Shown here in pieces: positions 24,503 to 37,997 of a DNA stretch of 64,000 bases; the stretch's first letter is position 1; every line of letters starts with the position of its first letter. The notes below the pieces were generated by a model. That model had not been told where the DNA came from. It made no database searches and saw only the letters and a program-made list of their open reading frames with translations. The DNA is from Cladopsammia gracilis (lineage: Eukaryota > Cnidaria > Anthozoa > Scleractinia > Dendrophylliidae), in NCBI GenBank assembly GCA_022457155.1, contig JAJGOT010000090.1:186001-250000 (forward strand), given 5' to 3'. Both the position numbers and the translations under genes were made by a program.

Positions 24503-25850
24503 GTGTGCGCATTTTCGAGCAGAATTAGAGCAGAATACGGAAAAATCAGTTACACAAAAGATAAGCACCTAGCACTCTCGACAATTTTCAGTCGTATGGC
24601 ATTAGCTCACTGAAAACGCGCCATATTTCTAATATACCTTTAAACATTTATTGGATGTTCCTTTTTTTGGATGATTTTTTTCTGTTTGTTTGTTTTTGTT
24701 CTGTTTTTGGGATGTTTATTTTTTTCTTTTTCGTTCAAAGTAATTTAGATACATTAAAATAGCTTTCATTACACAAAGCAGTATTGTACAAAGCAGAATT
24801 TCGTTGTCAAAGCAGAATTTTGAGCACCACACGCGATTTTGACAAACATTGCCGGCAGGCAACTAGAATACGCCAATTTACGAACAGAATTAACCAAGCC
24901 TACTTTTAGCCATGATATCAACGAATAGAGCAACACATACTACAAGATTTGAATGAATGCCGCATTTTAGAGCAGAATTTGAGCAGAATACGGAAAAATC
25001 AGTAACACATAAAACACTAATAAAAATAATCAATAAATTCAAAACAAACCCTATAAGTACCTAGCATATTCTCGATGATTCTCAGTCGCATGGCATTAGC
25101 TCACTGAAAACGCGCATATTTCTTTATATACCTAGTATAATATATACTTTTATAGATTTATTGGATGTTCTTTTTTTGGATGTTCTTGTTTGTTGTTTGT
25201 TTGTTCGTTGTTTTTTTTATTTTTGTTTAAAGCAAGATATATTAAAATAGCTTTCATTACAATTTTGCTAGTACACAATGAATATTAAAGTAGTATTATA
25301 CAAAGCAGAATTCCGTTGTCATAGCAGAATTTTGAGCACAGCAAGCGATTTTTACATTGCCGACAGGCAGAATACGTCAATTAACGAGCAGAATTTATCC
25401 AAGCCTAACTTTTAGGCATGATGTCAACGAATAAAGCAACACATACTACAAGATTTGAATGAATGCCGCATTTTCGAGCAGAATTTGAGCAGAATACGGA
25501 AAAATCAGTAACACGAAGGATAAGCATAACCGAATAAAACACTAATAAAAATAATAAATAAAACGTTCAAAACAAACCCTATAATTACCTGGCATATTCT
25601 CGACGATTCTCAGCCACATAGCATTAGCTCACTGAAAATATATACCTAGTATAAGATTGGATAAGATACACCTTTATAGATTAATTTTTGTTGTTCGTTT
25701 GTTTTGTTTTGTTTTGTTTTTGTTTTGTTCTTTTTTAGGATGTTTTTTTTAAATTTTGTTCAAAGCAAGATATGTTAAAATAGCTTTCATTACAATTTTG
25801 CTACATAATGAATATTAAATTAGTATTATACAAAGCAGAATTTTGAATTT
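24503..25850. repeat. Three ~0.5-kb degenerate internal repeats, unit copy 2
   Basis: Same structure as 17553-18900, offset 6,950 bp. Confidence 0.85.
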
Positions 25851-26364
25851 TTCTCGCTTGTTAAAAGCCATTGTTTCACCGCTGATCGTTTTTGCCCTTA
25901 CATGAACAAAAAACGATCAAGAATATAATACCTATTGTTGTCGAATTTGAGCCGCTTTTCTTGATACGGAACGGATCAAGTGAGGCCTTAAGCTACTATG
26001 TTTATTTTACTCCGAACTTTCGCTGATTCCCACCGTCATCAGCGAATCAGAAAATATTCTACAGTGCAGGATGCAATATTTCCTAAACGAGTTTGAGTGT
26101 TTTACCGAGGTATCCAAACACTGTAATATTGCGGAAAAATCTTTCCGGTTTCGACGACCTTAAAGTCGTGAAGAGGGCGTTGGTTTGCTCGTAAACGTAA
26201 ATGTTAACTGTGATGAATAATTTAGAATGAAAGCCAATAAAGGTTTGTTCAAGTGCTGCATTGTTTTTGCTAATTGATTTCCAAACACGTCTGTTTGGAT
26301 ATCCAAAAACGCCGTTCTTTACCGGTGTATCCAGTGCATATATGTGACCCGAATGTGTCCACGC

Positions 26365-26554
26365 AATAGGTCATTTGCACGATGACGTCATATGACTACA
26401 ACTACCAGAATCCTTCAGTTTTTTGTTTTGTAGTGCAAATTAAGGCTATTGTTATTGAAACCGCACTGGGATTACAACATTTAAATAAGAAAGGAAAAAC
26501 GAAATGAATTCTGGTAGTTGTAGTCAAATGACGCCATCGTGCAAATGTCCTATT
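26365..26554. mobile_element. 190-bp MITE, unit copy 2
   Basis: Carried by the tandem duplication; same as 19415-19604. Confidence 0.88.
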
Positions 26555-26770
26555 GGACAATTACGTTATGAATTATTAATAAGCTTGAGTATATAAAATG
26601 AAGTTGTGGCGTGGGTGACAGAAATAATAAGTAAGCGACAGCAATAAGCAATAGATAATTACCTTCACATATAATGACGATAGTAAGAAACAATGAATGA
26701 TGAGTTTTGAAGAAAATAAAAGGTCTTTGAGCTCTGTAGATAGTTCTGATTAAAACAAAAGATATTTAAT

Positions 26771-26986
26771 TTAAATGTACTCTTCACGGGAAATGAGTTC
26801 GGGTTTGTGTTTTCGAATGTAGAATGCTTCAAAAAGGCACATGTTGACATCGATGCTTTCGTTGTTAACGTGAAACTGCAACGTCACTTTTTGTGCTCGT
26901 TTAACGATTTTTAGTGGGAGTTTCTGCATCGAGGCCGAGCTGTAGTCTTCAATGAAAGAAATCATGAAACGACTCAATTTGAGCAC
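26771..26986 (-). pseudogene. Possible retroelement C-terminal scrap, unit copy 2
   Basis: Identical translation to 19821-20036, carried by the tandem duplication. Confidence 0.4.
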
Positions 26987-26990
26987 GTTT

Positions 26991-28125
26991 TAATATATAT
27001 AGATAGGCTGAGCCTAACAGCGTAGCACTTTGAACAAGCTTATAAACTAAGGTGAAACTTAACTAAGGTGAAAGGTCGGAAGTACAAGAATTAAGATTGA
27101 CGACCGGGCTATTTTTCAATTTTAGCAATTCTCAAAAACAGTAAGATTATTACCCGACCGTCTGCACAGTACATTTAGACCGTACAAAAGTTCACAAAAA
27201 CAACTTTTCCTCTGTCTAGAATAACTATTACGACTATTTTCCGAATAAAATACAGTTGTTGCTTGTCAAAAAATGCCCGAAAAACTGATTTGGAAATCAA
27301 AAGTGCAAAAAACATATTTGCATAAGGCGACGTTTTGTTTACATAAAATCGCTTTTCAATCTATGTAATGAATGAACAAACATAAAAATGGACAACACAA
27401 TCTTCTTTCGAAAAATTTTATTGAAATCTTCATTAGTTTATGTTTAAAAGCAAAGCGCGTACATTTATAGCGCATCGAGGCCGGGCCGTGTCTTCGATGA
27501 AATTCAGGAAATTAACACAACCGAATTAAGCTACACGTTTATAAACAATTCTCCAAAACTAACGAGAACACAAATAAAAGGTCAATCACAGATTGATATC
27601 AATATAAATTCCCATCGAAAAATGTTATTTGTTTTACCTTTAAGTCCCTCGCTTGCTCGAAAATAATTTTCTTTAAATCTCCGCGTTGGTTCTGAAATCC
27701 GTAATAAAAACAAACATCTCCCGCATTGATATAAACGTATGAAGGTCCTCGAAGCAAGATTTTATCCTTAAAGCTCTTGTTTTTCCACTAAAGCGGCTTC
27801 TGAGTATCCCTTATTTAGTATCCCTGTCTCGAGTAGCAAACCGCAAATAAATGCAGGGAAATAACGACTTTACTGCTCCACTAAACACTGCGAAAGATCC
27901 AGTATACCGAGCTGACGACTGTGTAGCCGCGGGTGTGGCGTCATACGCGCATATTTTGCGACGTCATACGCGCCCGCGAATTAGCCCTGCCCAACGGACA
28001 CACATGTCACGGAGGCGCGCCCGCGAAACATTCCGCTAGCCATGACCATGAAAAATGACGGGCATAGGTTCTATGAGTATGGTGCTGCGCAGCCGGGCCT
28101 TCGGCCCGGCAAGTGCTCCGCTATA
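26991..28125. mobile_element. Family H repeat, in tandem unit copy 2
   Basis: Duplicate of 20041-21175 created by the 6,950-bp tandem duplication, not a separate insertion. Confidence 0.82.
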
Positions 28126-29884
28126 AATTCGTGATTACCAATTAAAATTTCAAATTATCTAACTACTATGAGTTGTCAAAGTGAAACTTGCGAATCACAG
28201 GGTGTGATTTTGTTCAAAACGTGAGGTTCATTCAATCCCGATTATCATTAAAAATATTTTTTCCCAAGAAAATCAAATTCTATCATATCATTGCTAAATA
28301 ATAGCTGCAAGATTCCACAAAGTTTTAGAAGCATCGCTTTAGAGCCGGAAAAGTTTTGACTTAAAGTTTGTCATAAACAAGTGCGCCCGAAATAACAACG
28401 GAACCACCTTAAACAGGTGCTAAACTTCATATCATCAGCTTCAAAAGGACGCACAGGTAACTACATGTCTCGATGATTTCTTGCTTTACAAAACAGCAAC
28501 TAAGTAGGTTCGGAAAAAGTAGAAATAGTTTTTAAAAAAATACATTTCTTTTTCTTACTCAATTATTTAGAACTTACGGCCCGGTTATTTTAATGAAATC
28601 TAACTTAGACCGCGGTTTAAGAAAATTAGCGGACCTCCATATCTGTTTATAAGTTGGTTATTTTATGAGATAAATGTTTTTCTTGTCTGTGCTACATTCC
28701 TTCTTGATACAAGATATATTAATTTATATTCCTTCTTGTTTAAACTTATGGCCCGGTTATTTTTTTTTCAGAATCCTCTCATTCATTTGCACTTTTCCTG
28801 AACGAGAAATAAAATTTTCGACACCGTATTTCTCAGAAGTTCTAAGCGTTAAATCTAAAATCAGCACAATTATAATAGCCGAAATGCTTGGTATGAATTT
28901 TAATAATGAGCAAGGGTTCAACTTCGAAAACAAAATCCCCACAAGGAACAAAGTGCTTTATAATTCGGAAACCCTCTTAAGTTATATGTTTATAATAATG
29001 TTTTCCTCGGATAAGTAACGGCGGATCCAAAATTCGGAAAACCTCTTAAGTTTTATGTTATTATCATTTTTCCTAGGATCAGTTTGTACATGTAGACTGT
29101 ATTCTTATAGTTAGGCTTGCTCAAAAAGATAATAAAATGGTTGGATTTTGACGGAATTGTGATTTTTGAAATCATGCATCTCGTGAACTTGACGGAAACC
29201 AAATTTTCCTCCTATGAAATGCCCAACTTACACATATAAACATACATACATGCACATTTTATTAACTCATCCCAGATGAGGCTTTTCAGAGTAATAATTA
29301 TACTTAAACCTATAAATACATATTATATAAATGATAAATAGATACAACTTCACTCGGATTGTAAAATTCTTCACTGTGGGTTGTTGTAATCTTGCATGCA
29401 CAGAATTTCTGTAGAATGTTAAACGCCACAAATTAGTTTGGAACGCATTAATTGCAGAACTAATTATTTTAACTATTCAATTAAATGATGTTTAAAATCA
29501 TCGTTCGTTAACCCAGATCATTTTGAAAATTGTGCCAAACTCAGATTTTGTAACAGCTGGTGTTAGTCAGTTTGCTCTGAGGAAATAATACAGAAGTCTT
29601 GTTGATCGCAGGCAACAGTTTTTGACCTCTTGCAAAAATTTAATTAGCCGCGATATTTGAAGTCTGTAAAATTATCAAATAAGGCGAAGAAAACTTACCA
29701 TTTTCAGGAAGGATAATCAAAATTTCAAAACATGTTTTGTACGAAATTATTATCATTGGCACAAACCGCAACGAAACGAAACGAGTTAGGTACCTGGACT
29801 GTCTCGAACTTCCTCGCTCCTTGGTCTAGACTATTTAATATGTTTGACTGTTAGTTGCCTATCCCGTAAATTGTGGCTGTCTTC

Positions 29885-30155
29885 CAATAGCGTTCCGCCC
29901 AGATGACGTCATATTTGGCAGCATTGCATTGTGGGATCGAAATGCGGACAAATATTTCAAAATGGCTGCCTCGGAAACACCAGTTTTTGCGATTCCAGTA
30001 CATGTTGTGGATAATTGTCGAGTTGTACCCAAGAACAATGTTTCGTAGACCTGTTTTTCGTAGCTACCTGCATAGTTCTTGAATGTTTGTATGCATTTCA
30101 ATCCCATGATGCTGCGCGCCAATTCTATTTTTAGAATCTGGGCGGAACGCTATTG
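29885..30155. mobile_element. 271-bp MITE, unit copy 2
   Basis: Same as 22935-23205, carried by the tandem duplication. Confidence 0.88.
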
Positions 30156-30171
30156 TGTCCTGTCATAATGC

Positions 30172-30344
30172 ATCAATCAATTCCAGCTATGCTCATCCCC
30201 CAGGGCATCAGTCTATTCCAGCTATGCTCATCCCCCAGGGCATCAGTCAATTCCAGCTATGCTCATCCCCCAGGGCATTAGTCTATTCCAATCATGCTCA
30301 TCCCCCAGGGCATCAGTCTATTCCAGCTATGCTCATCCCCCAGT
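30172..30344. repeat. 35-bp minisatellite, 5 units, unit copy 2
   Basis: Same as 23222-23394, again cut by the restart of the tandem unit. Confidence 0.95.
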
Positions 30345-31452
30345 GCAACTGCTAAGACATCTGGGCAATTACCCAAACGTTGGGCAGAAAAGACAATGAC
30401 AACTGTTTTTTAAATTCGTCTTCAGCTGGTAAAAGCAACAAGTCATGTTCAGTCCCCTGCTAGTATTGCTAGTTATAAAACAAAAAGATAGGATGATTGT
30501 GACGAAAATGTCACCGGAAGATGTTTCTTCCCTATTTTTTATAGCCGGGACAGAATTTAAAATCCGCCGGGCTTCTTCTGCATCTAGGCATGTTGCTTCG
30601 TTTCCTTTGCCGCTTTGTTGCTTTTCGGCTCTTTCATCCAGGCTGAAATTTAAACACTTGTTTGTTGATTAGGGAACCTTTTTGCAAGAAGTAAAAGCAA
30701 CGACGGCGAGAATGGCACAAAACAACAGGTTTAACTGTACCATGCGCGATTTAAGGGAAACACTTATTCTTTTGTTAAAACAATAGAATATCAGAACACA
30801 AAAGAACGACAATAAAATAGAATACAATACCACGGAATATATTAAAATACACAATTTTACCTAATACAATGCAGATGTAAAATGTACAATGGCGCTGACA
30901 CCCTAAATCGGGCATCATATAGAATTCTTCTCTGAAGTGAAGTTAACCTTGGCACCGTCGTCGTCGTTGCTAAAACTCTCTAAAATATTTTGTTGGAAAA
31001 TTGCGCAGAAAAACCTTGAACAACTTGGTTTCCAGGTTTCTCGCGCCAATTTGGTTCAATTTTGTTCCAATTTAGATCCCCAGGACTGTCCAACTTTTGC
31101 TTCCATATATGGAGATGTGCACAGATGCGTCTTACGAGCTTCGCAGGACGGTTCGTATTTAAAGAAAACGCTTCGTTACCAAGGCTTTACGAATACAGGC
31201 GTGGTTTATAAATCGAATGCATTGTTTACCGGTAGAAACGACCAGAAAATACACAGGACTACTGAAATGTGAGTATTTTTTAAAGAAGTTGAAAAGTTTT
31301 TTTCAGATAAATTAAACTGTATTTGGTCGAAATGCACTTTTCCTATAGCCCATGATCCGATGAACGTAGCTGCCGTTAGCCTCGCAAGACTTTCAGTAGG
31401 CTTGGATCAATTCTGCTGGTAAAATTCCGAGCACAATTTACTGCCCGTGGCA

Positions 31453-32800
31453 GTGTGCGCATTTTCGAGCAGAATTAGAGCAGAATACGGAAAAATCAGT
31501 TACACAAAAGATAAGCACCTAGCACTCTCGACAATTTTCAGTCGTATGGCATTAGCTCACTGAAAACGCGCCATATTTCTAATATACCTTTAAACATTTA
31601 TTGGATGTTCCTTTTTTTGGATGATTTTTTTCTGTTTGTTTGTTTTTGTTCTGTTTTTGGGATGTTTATTTTTTTCTTTTTCGTTCAAAGTAATTTAGAT
31701 ACATTAAAATAGCTTTCATTACACAAAGCAGTATTGTACAAAGCAGAATTTCGTTGTCAAAGCAGAATTTTGAGCACCACACGCGATTTTGACAAACATT
31801 GCCGGCAGGCAACTAGAATACGCCAATTTACGAACAGAATTAACCAAGCCTACTTTTAGCCATGATATCAACGAATAGAGCAACACATACTACAAGATTT
31901 GAATGAATGCCGCATTTTAGAGCAGAATTTGAGCAGAATACGGAAAAATCAGTAACACATAAAACACTAATAAAAATAATCAATAAATTCAAAACAAACC
32001 CTATAAGTACCTAGCATATTCTCGATGATTCTCAGTCGCATGGCATTAGCTCACTGAAAACGCGCATATTTCTTTATATACCTAGTATAATATATACTTT
32101 TATAGATTTATTGGATGTTCTTTTTTTGGATGTTCTTGTTTGTTGTTTGTTTGTTCGTTGTTTTTTTTATTTTTGTTTAAAGCAAGATATATTAAAATAG
32201 CTTTCATTACAATTTTGCTAGTACACAATGAATATTAAAGTAGTATTATACAAAGCAGAATTCCGTTGTCATAGCAGAATTTTGAGCACAGCAAGCGATT
32301 TTTACATTGCCGACAGGCAGAATACGTCAATTAACGAGCAGAATTTATCCAAGCCTAACTTTTAGGCATGATGTCAACGAATAAAGCAACACATACTACA
32401 AGATTTGAATGAATGCCGCATTTTCGAGCAGAATTTGAGCAGAATACGGAAAAATCAGTAACACGAAGGATAAGCATAACCGAATAAAACACTAATAAAA
32501 ATAATAAATAAAACGTTCAAAACAAACCCTATAATTACCTGGCATATTCTCGACGATTCTCAGCCACATAGCATTAGCTCACTGAAAATATATACCTAGT
32601 ATAAGATTGGATAAGATACACCTTTATAGATTAATTTTTGTTGTTCGTTTGTTTTGTTTTGTTTTGTTTTTGTTTTGTTCTTTTTTAGGATGTTTTTTTT
32701 AAATTTTGTTCAAAGCAAGATATGTTAAAATAGCTTTCATTACAATTTTGCTACATAATGAATATTAAATTAGTATTATACAAAGCAGAATTTTGAATTT
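31453..32800. repeat. Three ~0.5-kb degenerate internal repeats, unit copy 3
   Basis: Same structure as 17553-18900, offset 13,900 bp. Confidence 0.85.
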
Positions 32801-33314
32801 TTCTCGCTTGTTAAAAGCCATTGTTTCACCGCTGATCGTTTTTGCCCTTACATGAACAAAAAACGATCAAGAATATAATACCTATTGTTGTCGAATTTGA
32901 GCCGCTTTTCTTGATACGGAACGGATCAAGTGAGGCCTTAAGCTACTATGTTTATTTTACTCCGAACTTTCGCTGATTCCCACCGTCATCAGCGAATCAG
33001 AAAATATTCTACAGTGCAGGATGCAATATTTCCTAAACGAGTTTGAGTGTTTTACCGAGGTATCCAAACACTGTAATATTGCGGAAAAATCTTTCCGGTT
33101 TCGACGACCTTAAAGTCGTGAAGAGGGCGTTGGTTTGCTCGTAAACGTAAATGTTAACTGTGATGAATAATTTAGAATGAAAGCCAATAAAGGTTTGTTC
33201 AAGTGCTGCATTGTTTTTGCTAATTGATTTCCAAACACGTCTGTTTGGATATCCAAAAACGCCGTTCTTTACCGGTGTATCCAGTGCATATATGTGACCC
33301 GAATGTGTCCACGC

Positions 33315-33504
33315 AATAGGTCATTTGCACGATGACGTCATATGACTACAACTACCAGAATCCTTCAGTTTTTTGTTTTGTAGTGCAAATTAAGGCTATT
33401 GTTATTGAAACCGCACTGGGATTACAACATTTAAATAAGAAAGGAAAAACGAAATGAATTCTGGTAGTTGTAGTCAAATGACGCCATCGTGCAAATGTCC
33501 TATT
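33315..33504. mobile_element. 190-bp MITE, unit copy 3
   Basis: Carried by the tandem duplication; same as 19415-19604. Confidence 0.88.
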
Positions 33505-33720
33505 GGACAATTACGTTATGAATTATTAATAAGCTTGAGTATATAAAATGAAGTTGTGGCGTGGGTGACAGAAATAATAAGTAAGCGACAGCAATAAGCA
33601 ATAGATAATTACCTTCACATATAATGACGATAGTAAGAAACAATGAATGATGAGTTTTGAAGAAAATAAAAGGTCTTTGAGCTCTGTAGATAGTTCTGAT
33701 TAAAACAAAAGATATTTAAT

Positions 33721-33936
33721 TTAAATGTACTCTTCACGGGAAATGAGTTCGGGTTTGTGTTTTCGAATGTAGAATGCTTCAAAAAGGCACATGTTGACAT
33801 CGATGCTTTCGTTGTTAACGTGAAACTGCAACGTCACTTTTTGTGCTCGTTTAACGATTTTTAGTGGGAGTTTCTGCATCGAGGCCGAGCTGTAGTCTTC
33901 AATGAAAGAAATCATGAAACGACTCAATTTGAGCAC
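33721..33936 (-). pseudogene. Possible retroelement C-terminal scrap, unit copy 3
   Basis: Identical translation to 19821-20036, carried by the tandem duplication. Confidence 0.4.
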
Positions 33937-33940
33937 GTTT

Positions 33941-35075
33941 TAATATATATAGATAGGCTGAGCCTAACAGCGTAGCACTTTGAACAAGCTTATAAACTAA
34001 GGTGAAACTTAACTAAGGTGAAAGGTCGGAAGTACAAGAATTAAGATTGACGACCGGGCTATTTTTCAATTTTAGCAATTCTCAAAAACAGTAAGATTAT
34101 TACCCGACCGTCTGCACAGTACATTTAGACCGTACAAAAGTTCACAAAAACAACTTTTCCTCTGTCTAGAATAACTATTACGACTATTTTCCGAATAAAA
34201 TACAGTTGTTGCTTGTCAAAAAATGCCCGAAAAACTGATTTGGAAATCAAAAGTGCAAAAAACATATTTGCATAAGGCGACGTTTTGTTTACATAAAATC
34301 GCTTTTCAATCTATGTAATGAATGAACAAACATAAAAATGGACAACACAATCTTCTTTCGAAAAATTTTATTGAAATCTTCATTAGTTTATGTTTAAAAG
34401 CAAAGCGCGTACATTTATAGCGCATCGAGGCCGGGCCGTGTCTTCGATGAAATTCAGGAAATTAACACAACCGAATTAAGCTACACGTTTATAAACAATT
34501 CTCCAAAACTAACGAGAACACAAATAAAAGGTCAATCACAGATTGATATCAATATAAATTCCCATCGAAAAATGTTATTTGTTTTACCTTTAAGTCCCTC
34601 GCTTGCTCGAAAATAATTTTCTTTAAATCTCCGCGTTGGTTCTGAAATCCGTAATAAAAACAAACATCTCCCGCATTGATATAAACGTATGAAGGTCCTC
34701 GAAGCAAGATTTTATCCTTAAAGCTCTTGTTTTTCCACTAAAGCGGCTTCTGAGTATCCCTTATTTAGTATCCCTGTCTCGAGTAGCAAACCGCAAATAA
34801 ATGCAGGGAAATAACGACTTTACTGCTCCACTAAACACTGCGAAAGATCCAGTATACCGAGCTGACGACTGTGTAGCCGCGGGTGTGGCGTCATACGCGC
34901 ATATTTTGCGACGTCATACGCGCCCGCGAATTAGCCCTGCCCAACGGACACACATGTCACGGAGGCGCGCCCGCGAAACATTCCGCTAGCCATGACCATG
35001 AAAAATGACGGGCATAGGTTCTATGAGTATGGTGCTGCGCAGCCGGGCCTTCGGCCCGGCAAGTGCTCCGCTATA
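33941..35075. mobile_element. Family H repeat, in tandem unit copy 3
   Basis: Second duplicate of 20041-21175 carried by the tandem array. Confidence 0.82.
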
Positions 35076-36834
35076 AATTCGTGATTACCAATTAAAATTT
35101 CAAATTATCTAACTACTATGAGTTGTCAAAGTGAAACTTGCGAATCACAGGGTGTGATTTTGTTCAAAACGTGAGGTTCATTCAATCCCGATTATCATTA
35201 AAAATATTTTTTCCCAAGAAAATCAAATTCTATCATATCATTGCTAAATAATAGCTGCAAGATTCCACAAAGTTTTAGAAGCATCGCTTTAGAGCCGGAA
35301 AAGTTTTGACTTAAAGTTTGTCATAAACAAGTGCGCCCGAAATAACAACGGAACCACCTTAAACAGGTGCTAAACTTCATATCATCAGCTTCAAAAGGAC
35401 GCACAGGTAACTACATGTCTCGATGATTTCTTGCTTTACAAAACAGCAACTAAGTAGGTTCGGAAAAAGTAGAAATAGTTTTTAAAAAAATACATTTCTT
35501 TTTCTTACTCAATTATTTAGAACTTACGGCCCGGTTATTTTAATGAAATCTAACTTAGACCGCGGTTTAAGAAAATTAGCGGACCTCCATATCTGTTTAT
35601 AAGTTGGTTATTTTATGAGATAAATGTTTTTCTTGTCTGTGCTACATTCCTTCTTGATACAAGATATATTAATTTATATTCCTTCTTGTTTAAACTTATG
35701 GCCCGGTTATTTTTTTTTCAGAATCCTCTCATTCATTTGCACTTTTCCTGAACGAGAAATAAAATTTTCGACACCGTATTTCTCAGAAGTTCTAAGCGTT
35801 AAATCTAAAATCAGCACAATTATAATAGCCGAAATGCTTGGTATGAATTTTAATAATGAGCAAGGGTTCAACTTCGAAAACAAAATCCCCACAAGGAACA
35901 AAGTGCTTTATAATTCGGAAACCCTCTTAAGTTATATGTTTATAATAATGTTTTCCTCGGATAAGTAACGGCGGATCCAAAATTCGGAAAACCTCTTAAG
36001 TTTTATGTTATTATCATTTTTCCTAGGATCAGTTTGTACATGTAGACTGTATTCTTATAGTTAGGCTTGCTCAAAAAGATAATAAAATGGTTGGATTTTG
36101 ACGGAATTGTGATTTTTGAAATCATGCATCTCGTGAACTTGACGGAAACCAAATTTTCCTCCTATGAAATGCCCAACTTACACATATAAACATACATACA
36201 TGCACATTTTATTAACTCATCCCAGATGAGGCTTTTCAGAGTAATAATTATACTTAAACCTATAAATACATATTATATAAATGATAAATAGATACAACTT
36301 CACTCGGATTGTAAAATTCTTCACTGTGGGTTGTTGTAATCTTGCATGCACAGAATTTCTGTAGAATGTTAAACGCCACAAATTAGTTTGGAACGCATTA
36401 ATTGCAGAACTAATTATTTTAACTATTCAATTAAATGATGTTTAAAATCATCGTTCGTTAACCCAGATCATTTTGAAAATTGTGCCAAACTCAGATTTTG
36501 TAACAGCTGGTGTTAGTCAGTTTGCTCTGAGGAAATAATACAGAAGTCTTGTTGATCGCAGGCAACAGTTTTTGACCTCTTGCAAAAATTTAATTAGCCG
36601 CGATATTTGAAGTCTGTAAAATTATCAAATAAGGCGAAGAAAACTTACCATTTTCAGGAAGGATAATCAAAATTTCAAAACATGTTTTGTACGAAATTAT
36701 TATCATTGGCACAAACCGCAACGAAACGAAACGAGTTAGGTACCTGGACTGTCTCGAACTTCCTCGCTCCTTGGTCTAGACTATTTAATATGTTTGACTG
36801 TTAGTTGCCTATCCCGTAAATTGTGGCTGTCTTC

Positions 36835-37105
36835 CAATAGCGTTCCGCCCAGATGACGTCATATTTGGCAGCATTGCATTGTGGGATCGAAATGCGGACA
36901 AATATTTCAAAATGGCTGCCTCGGAAACACCAGTTTTTGCGATTCCAGTACATGTTGTGGATAATTGTCGAGTTGTACCCAAGAACAATGTTTCGTAGAC
37001 CTGTTTTTCGTAGCTACCTGCATAGTTCTTGAATGTTTGTATGCATTTCAATCCCATGATGCTGCGCGCCAATTCTATTTTTAGAATCTGGGCGGAACGC
37101 TATTG
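36835..37105. mobile_element. 271-bp MITE, unit copy 3
   Basis: Same as 22935-23205, carried by the tandem duplication. Confidence 0.88.
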
Positions 37106-37121
37106 TGTCCTGTCATAATGC

Positions 37122-37407
37122 ATCAATCAATTCCAGCTATGCTCATCCCCCAGGGCATCAGTCTATTCCAGCTATGCTCATCCCCCAGGGCATCAGTCAA
37201 TTCCAGCTATGCTCATCCCCCAGGGCATTAGTCTATTCCAATCATGCTCATCCCCCAGGGCATCAGTCTATTCCAGCTATGCTCATCCCCCAGTGCATTA
37301 GTCTATTCCAGCTATTCTCATCCCCCAGGGCATCAGTCTATTCCAGCTATGCTCATCCCCAGGGCATTAGTCTATTCCAGCTATGCTCATCCCCCAGGGC
37401 ATTAGTC
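37122..37407. repeat. 35-bp minisatellite, 8 units, right edge of array
   Basis: Five units as in the other copies, then three more (37306, 37341, 37375, one with a 1-bp deletion). This is the only place where the minisatellite continues beyond the duplication breakpoint, so it marks the ancestral right edge. Confidence 0.95.
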
Positions 37408-37832
37408 GGGCATTTGATCACGTTCGAATCCCGGGGTCTAGCATTAGCTTACCCACAGTGTACACTGGGGCATTAACATCCTCATGTTCTCAACCTCGAA
37501 GAATCATGAATCTTTTCCGTAAATTTCTTGCGAACTTCTCTAATGGGTCACTTAAGAGTAAAATCACCTCTCTGTTGACTAAGTTAATGCCTTAAATAAC
37601 TTTTCGACGAGTCTAGATTGGCAGAATTTTCCTTTTTTTGGCTATTAAACCCGGGACATTTGCATAGCCTTTTTGTCCCCCGCCATGGGGTATGAGTATT
37701 TTGTGAAAACAATTGGCAAATGCCCAGAGGTTGTCTAGAGGGCAACCATTGAAATGCTGGAATTCATTGATGCACAAAATCGCTTCTAATAAAATAGTTT
37801 ATTTGTTAAATGTTTTGTCTCCAAGTCTCTAG
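37408..37832. promoter_or_regulatory. Upstream flank of gene B
   Basis: The only unique sequence between the tandem array and the first coding exon. If transcription starts close by, the promoter is here or inside array copy 3. No TATA box or other element could be assigned with confidence. Confidence 0.25.
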
Positions 37833-37838
37833 GATCTA

Positions 37839-37997
37839 ATGGCTGAAAACTTGAATTATCTCGCACCACCAGAGAAACCTGGTGACGAGGAATTACCATT
37901 GACTCCTTTAAGTCCTGCACTGAATCGGAGCCAGCGAGCCAGAGCATTGAGTGAGGTGTCTCTCCAATCAGTAGAAGGCACTGATTTACTGGGTGCG
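37839..37997 (+). CDS. TRPA1: TRPA1-like gene B exon 1 (leader)
   Basis: ATG plus 52 codons ending LGA, donor GTATAC, phase 0. Rich in Pro, Leu and Ser with no recognised domain. The six bases between the CTCTAG at 37832 and the ATG are open (GAT CTA), so the true start could lie further upstream; the ATG is the simplest choice. Confidence 0.7.

Larger units (their letters stand above)
23395..30344. repeat. 6,950-bp tandem unit, copy 2
   Basis: Second copy, offset exactly 6,950 bp. Segments compared line by line and all translated frames are identical to copy 1. The junction at 23395 joins the minisatellite (CCCCCAGT) to GCAACTGC. Confidence 0.97.
30345..37294. repeat. 6,950-bp tandem unit, copy 3
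   Basis: Third copy, offset 13,900 bp from the first. It ends inside the 35-bp minisatellite, which here continues into unique sequence instead of restarting the unit. GCA at 37295-37297 is shared with the unit start. Confidence 0.97.

Noticed and set aside
37411..37440. tRNA-like GTTCGAATCC box
   Set aside because: Resembles a B box but there is no A box at the right distance and no cloverleaf arms. Could be a SINE scrap, not a tRNA gene.
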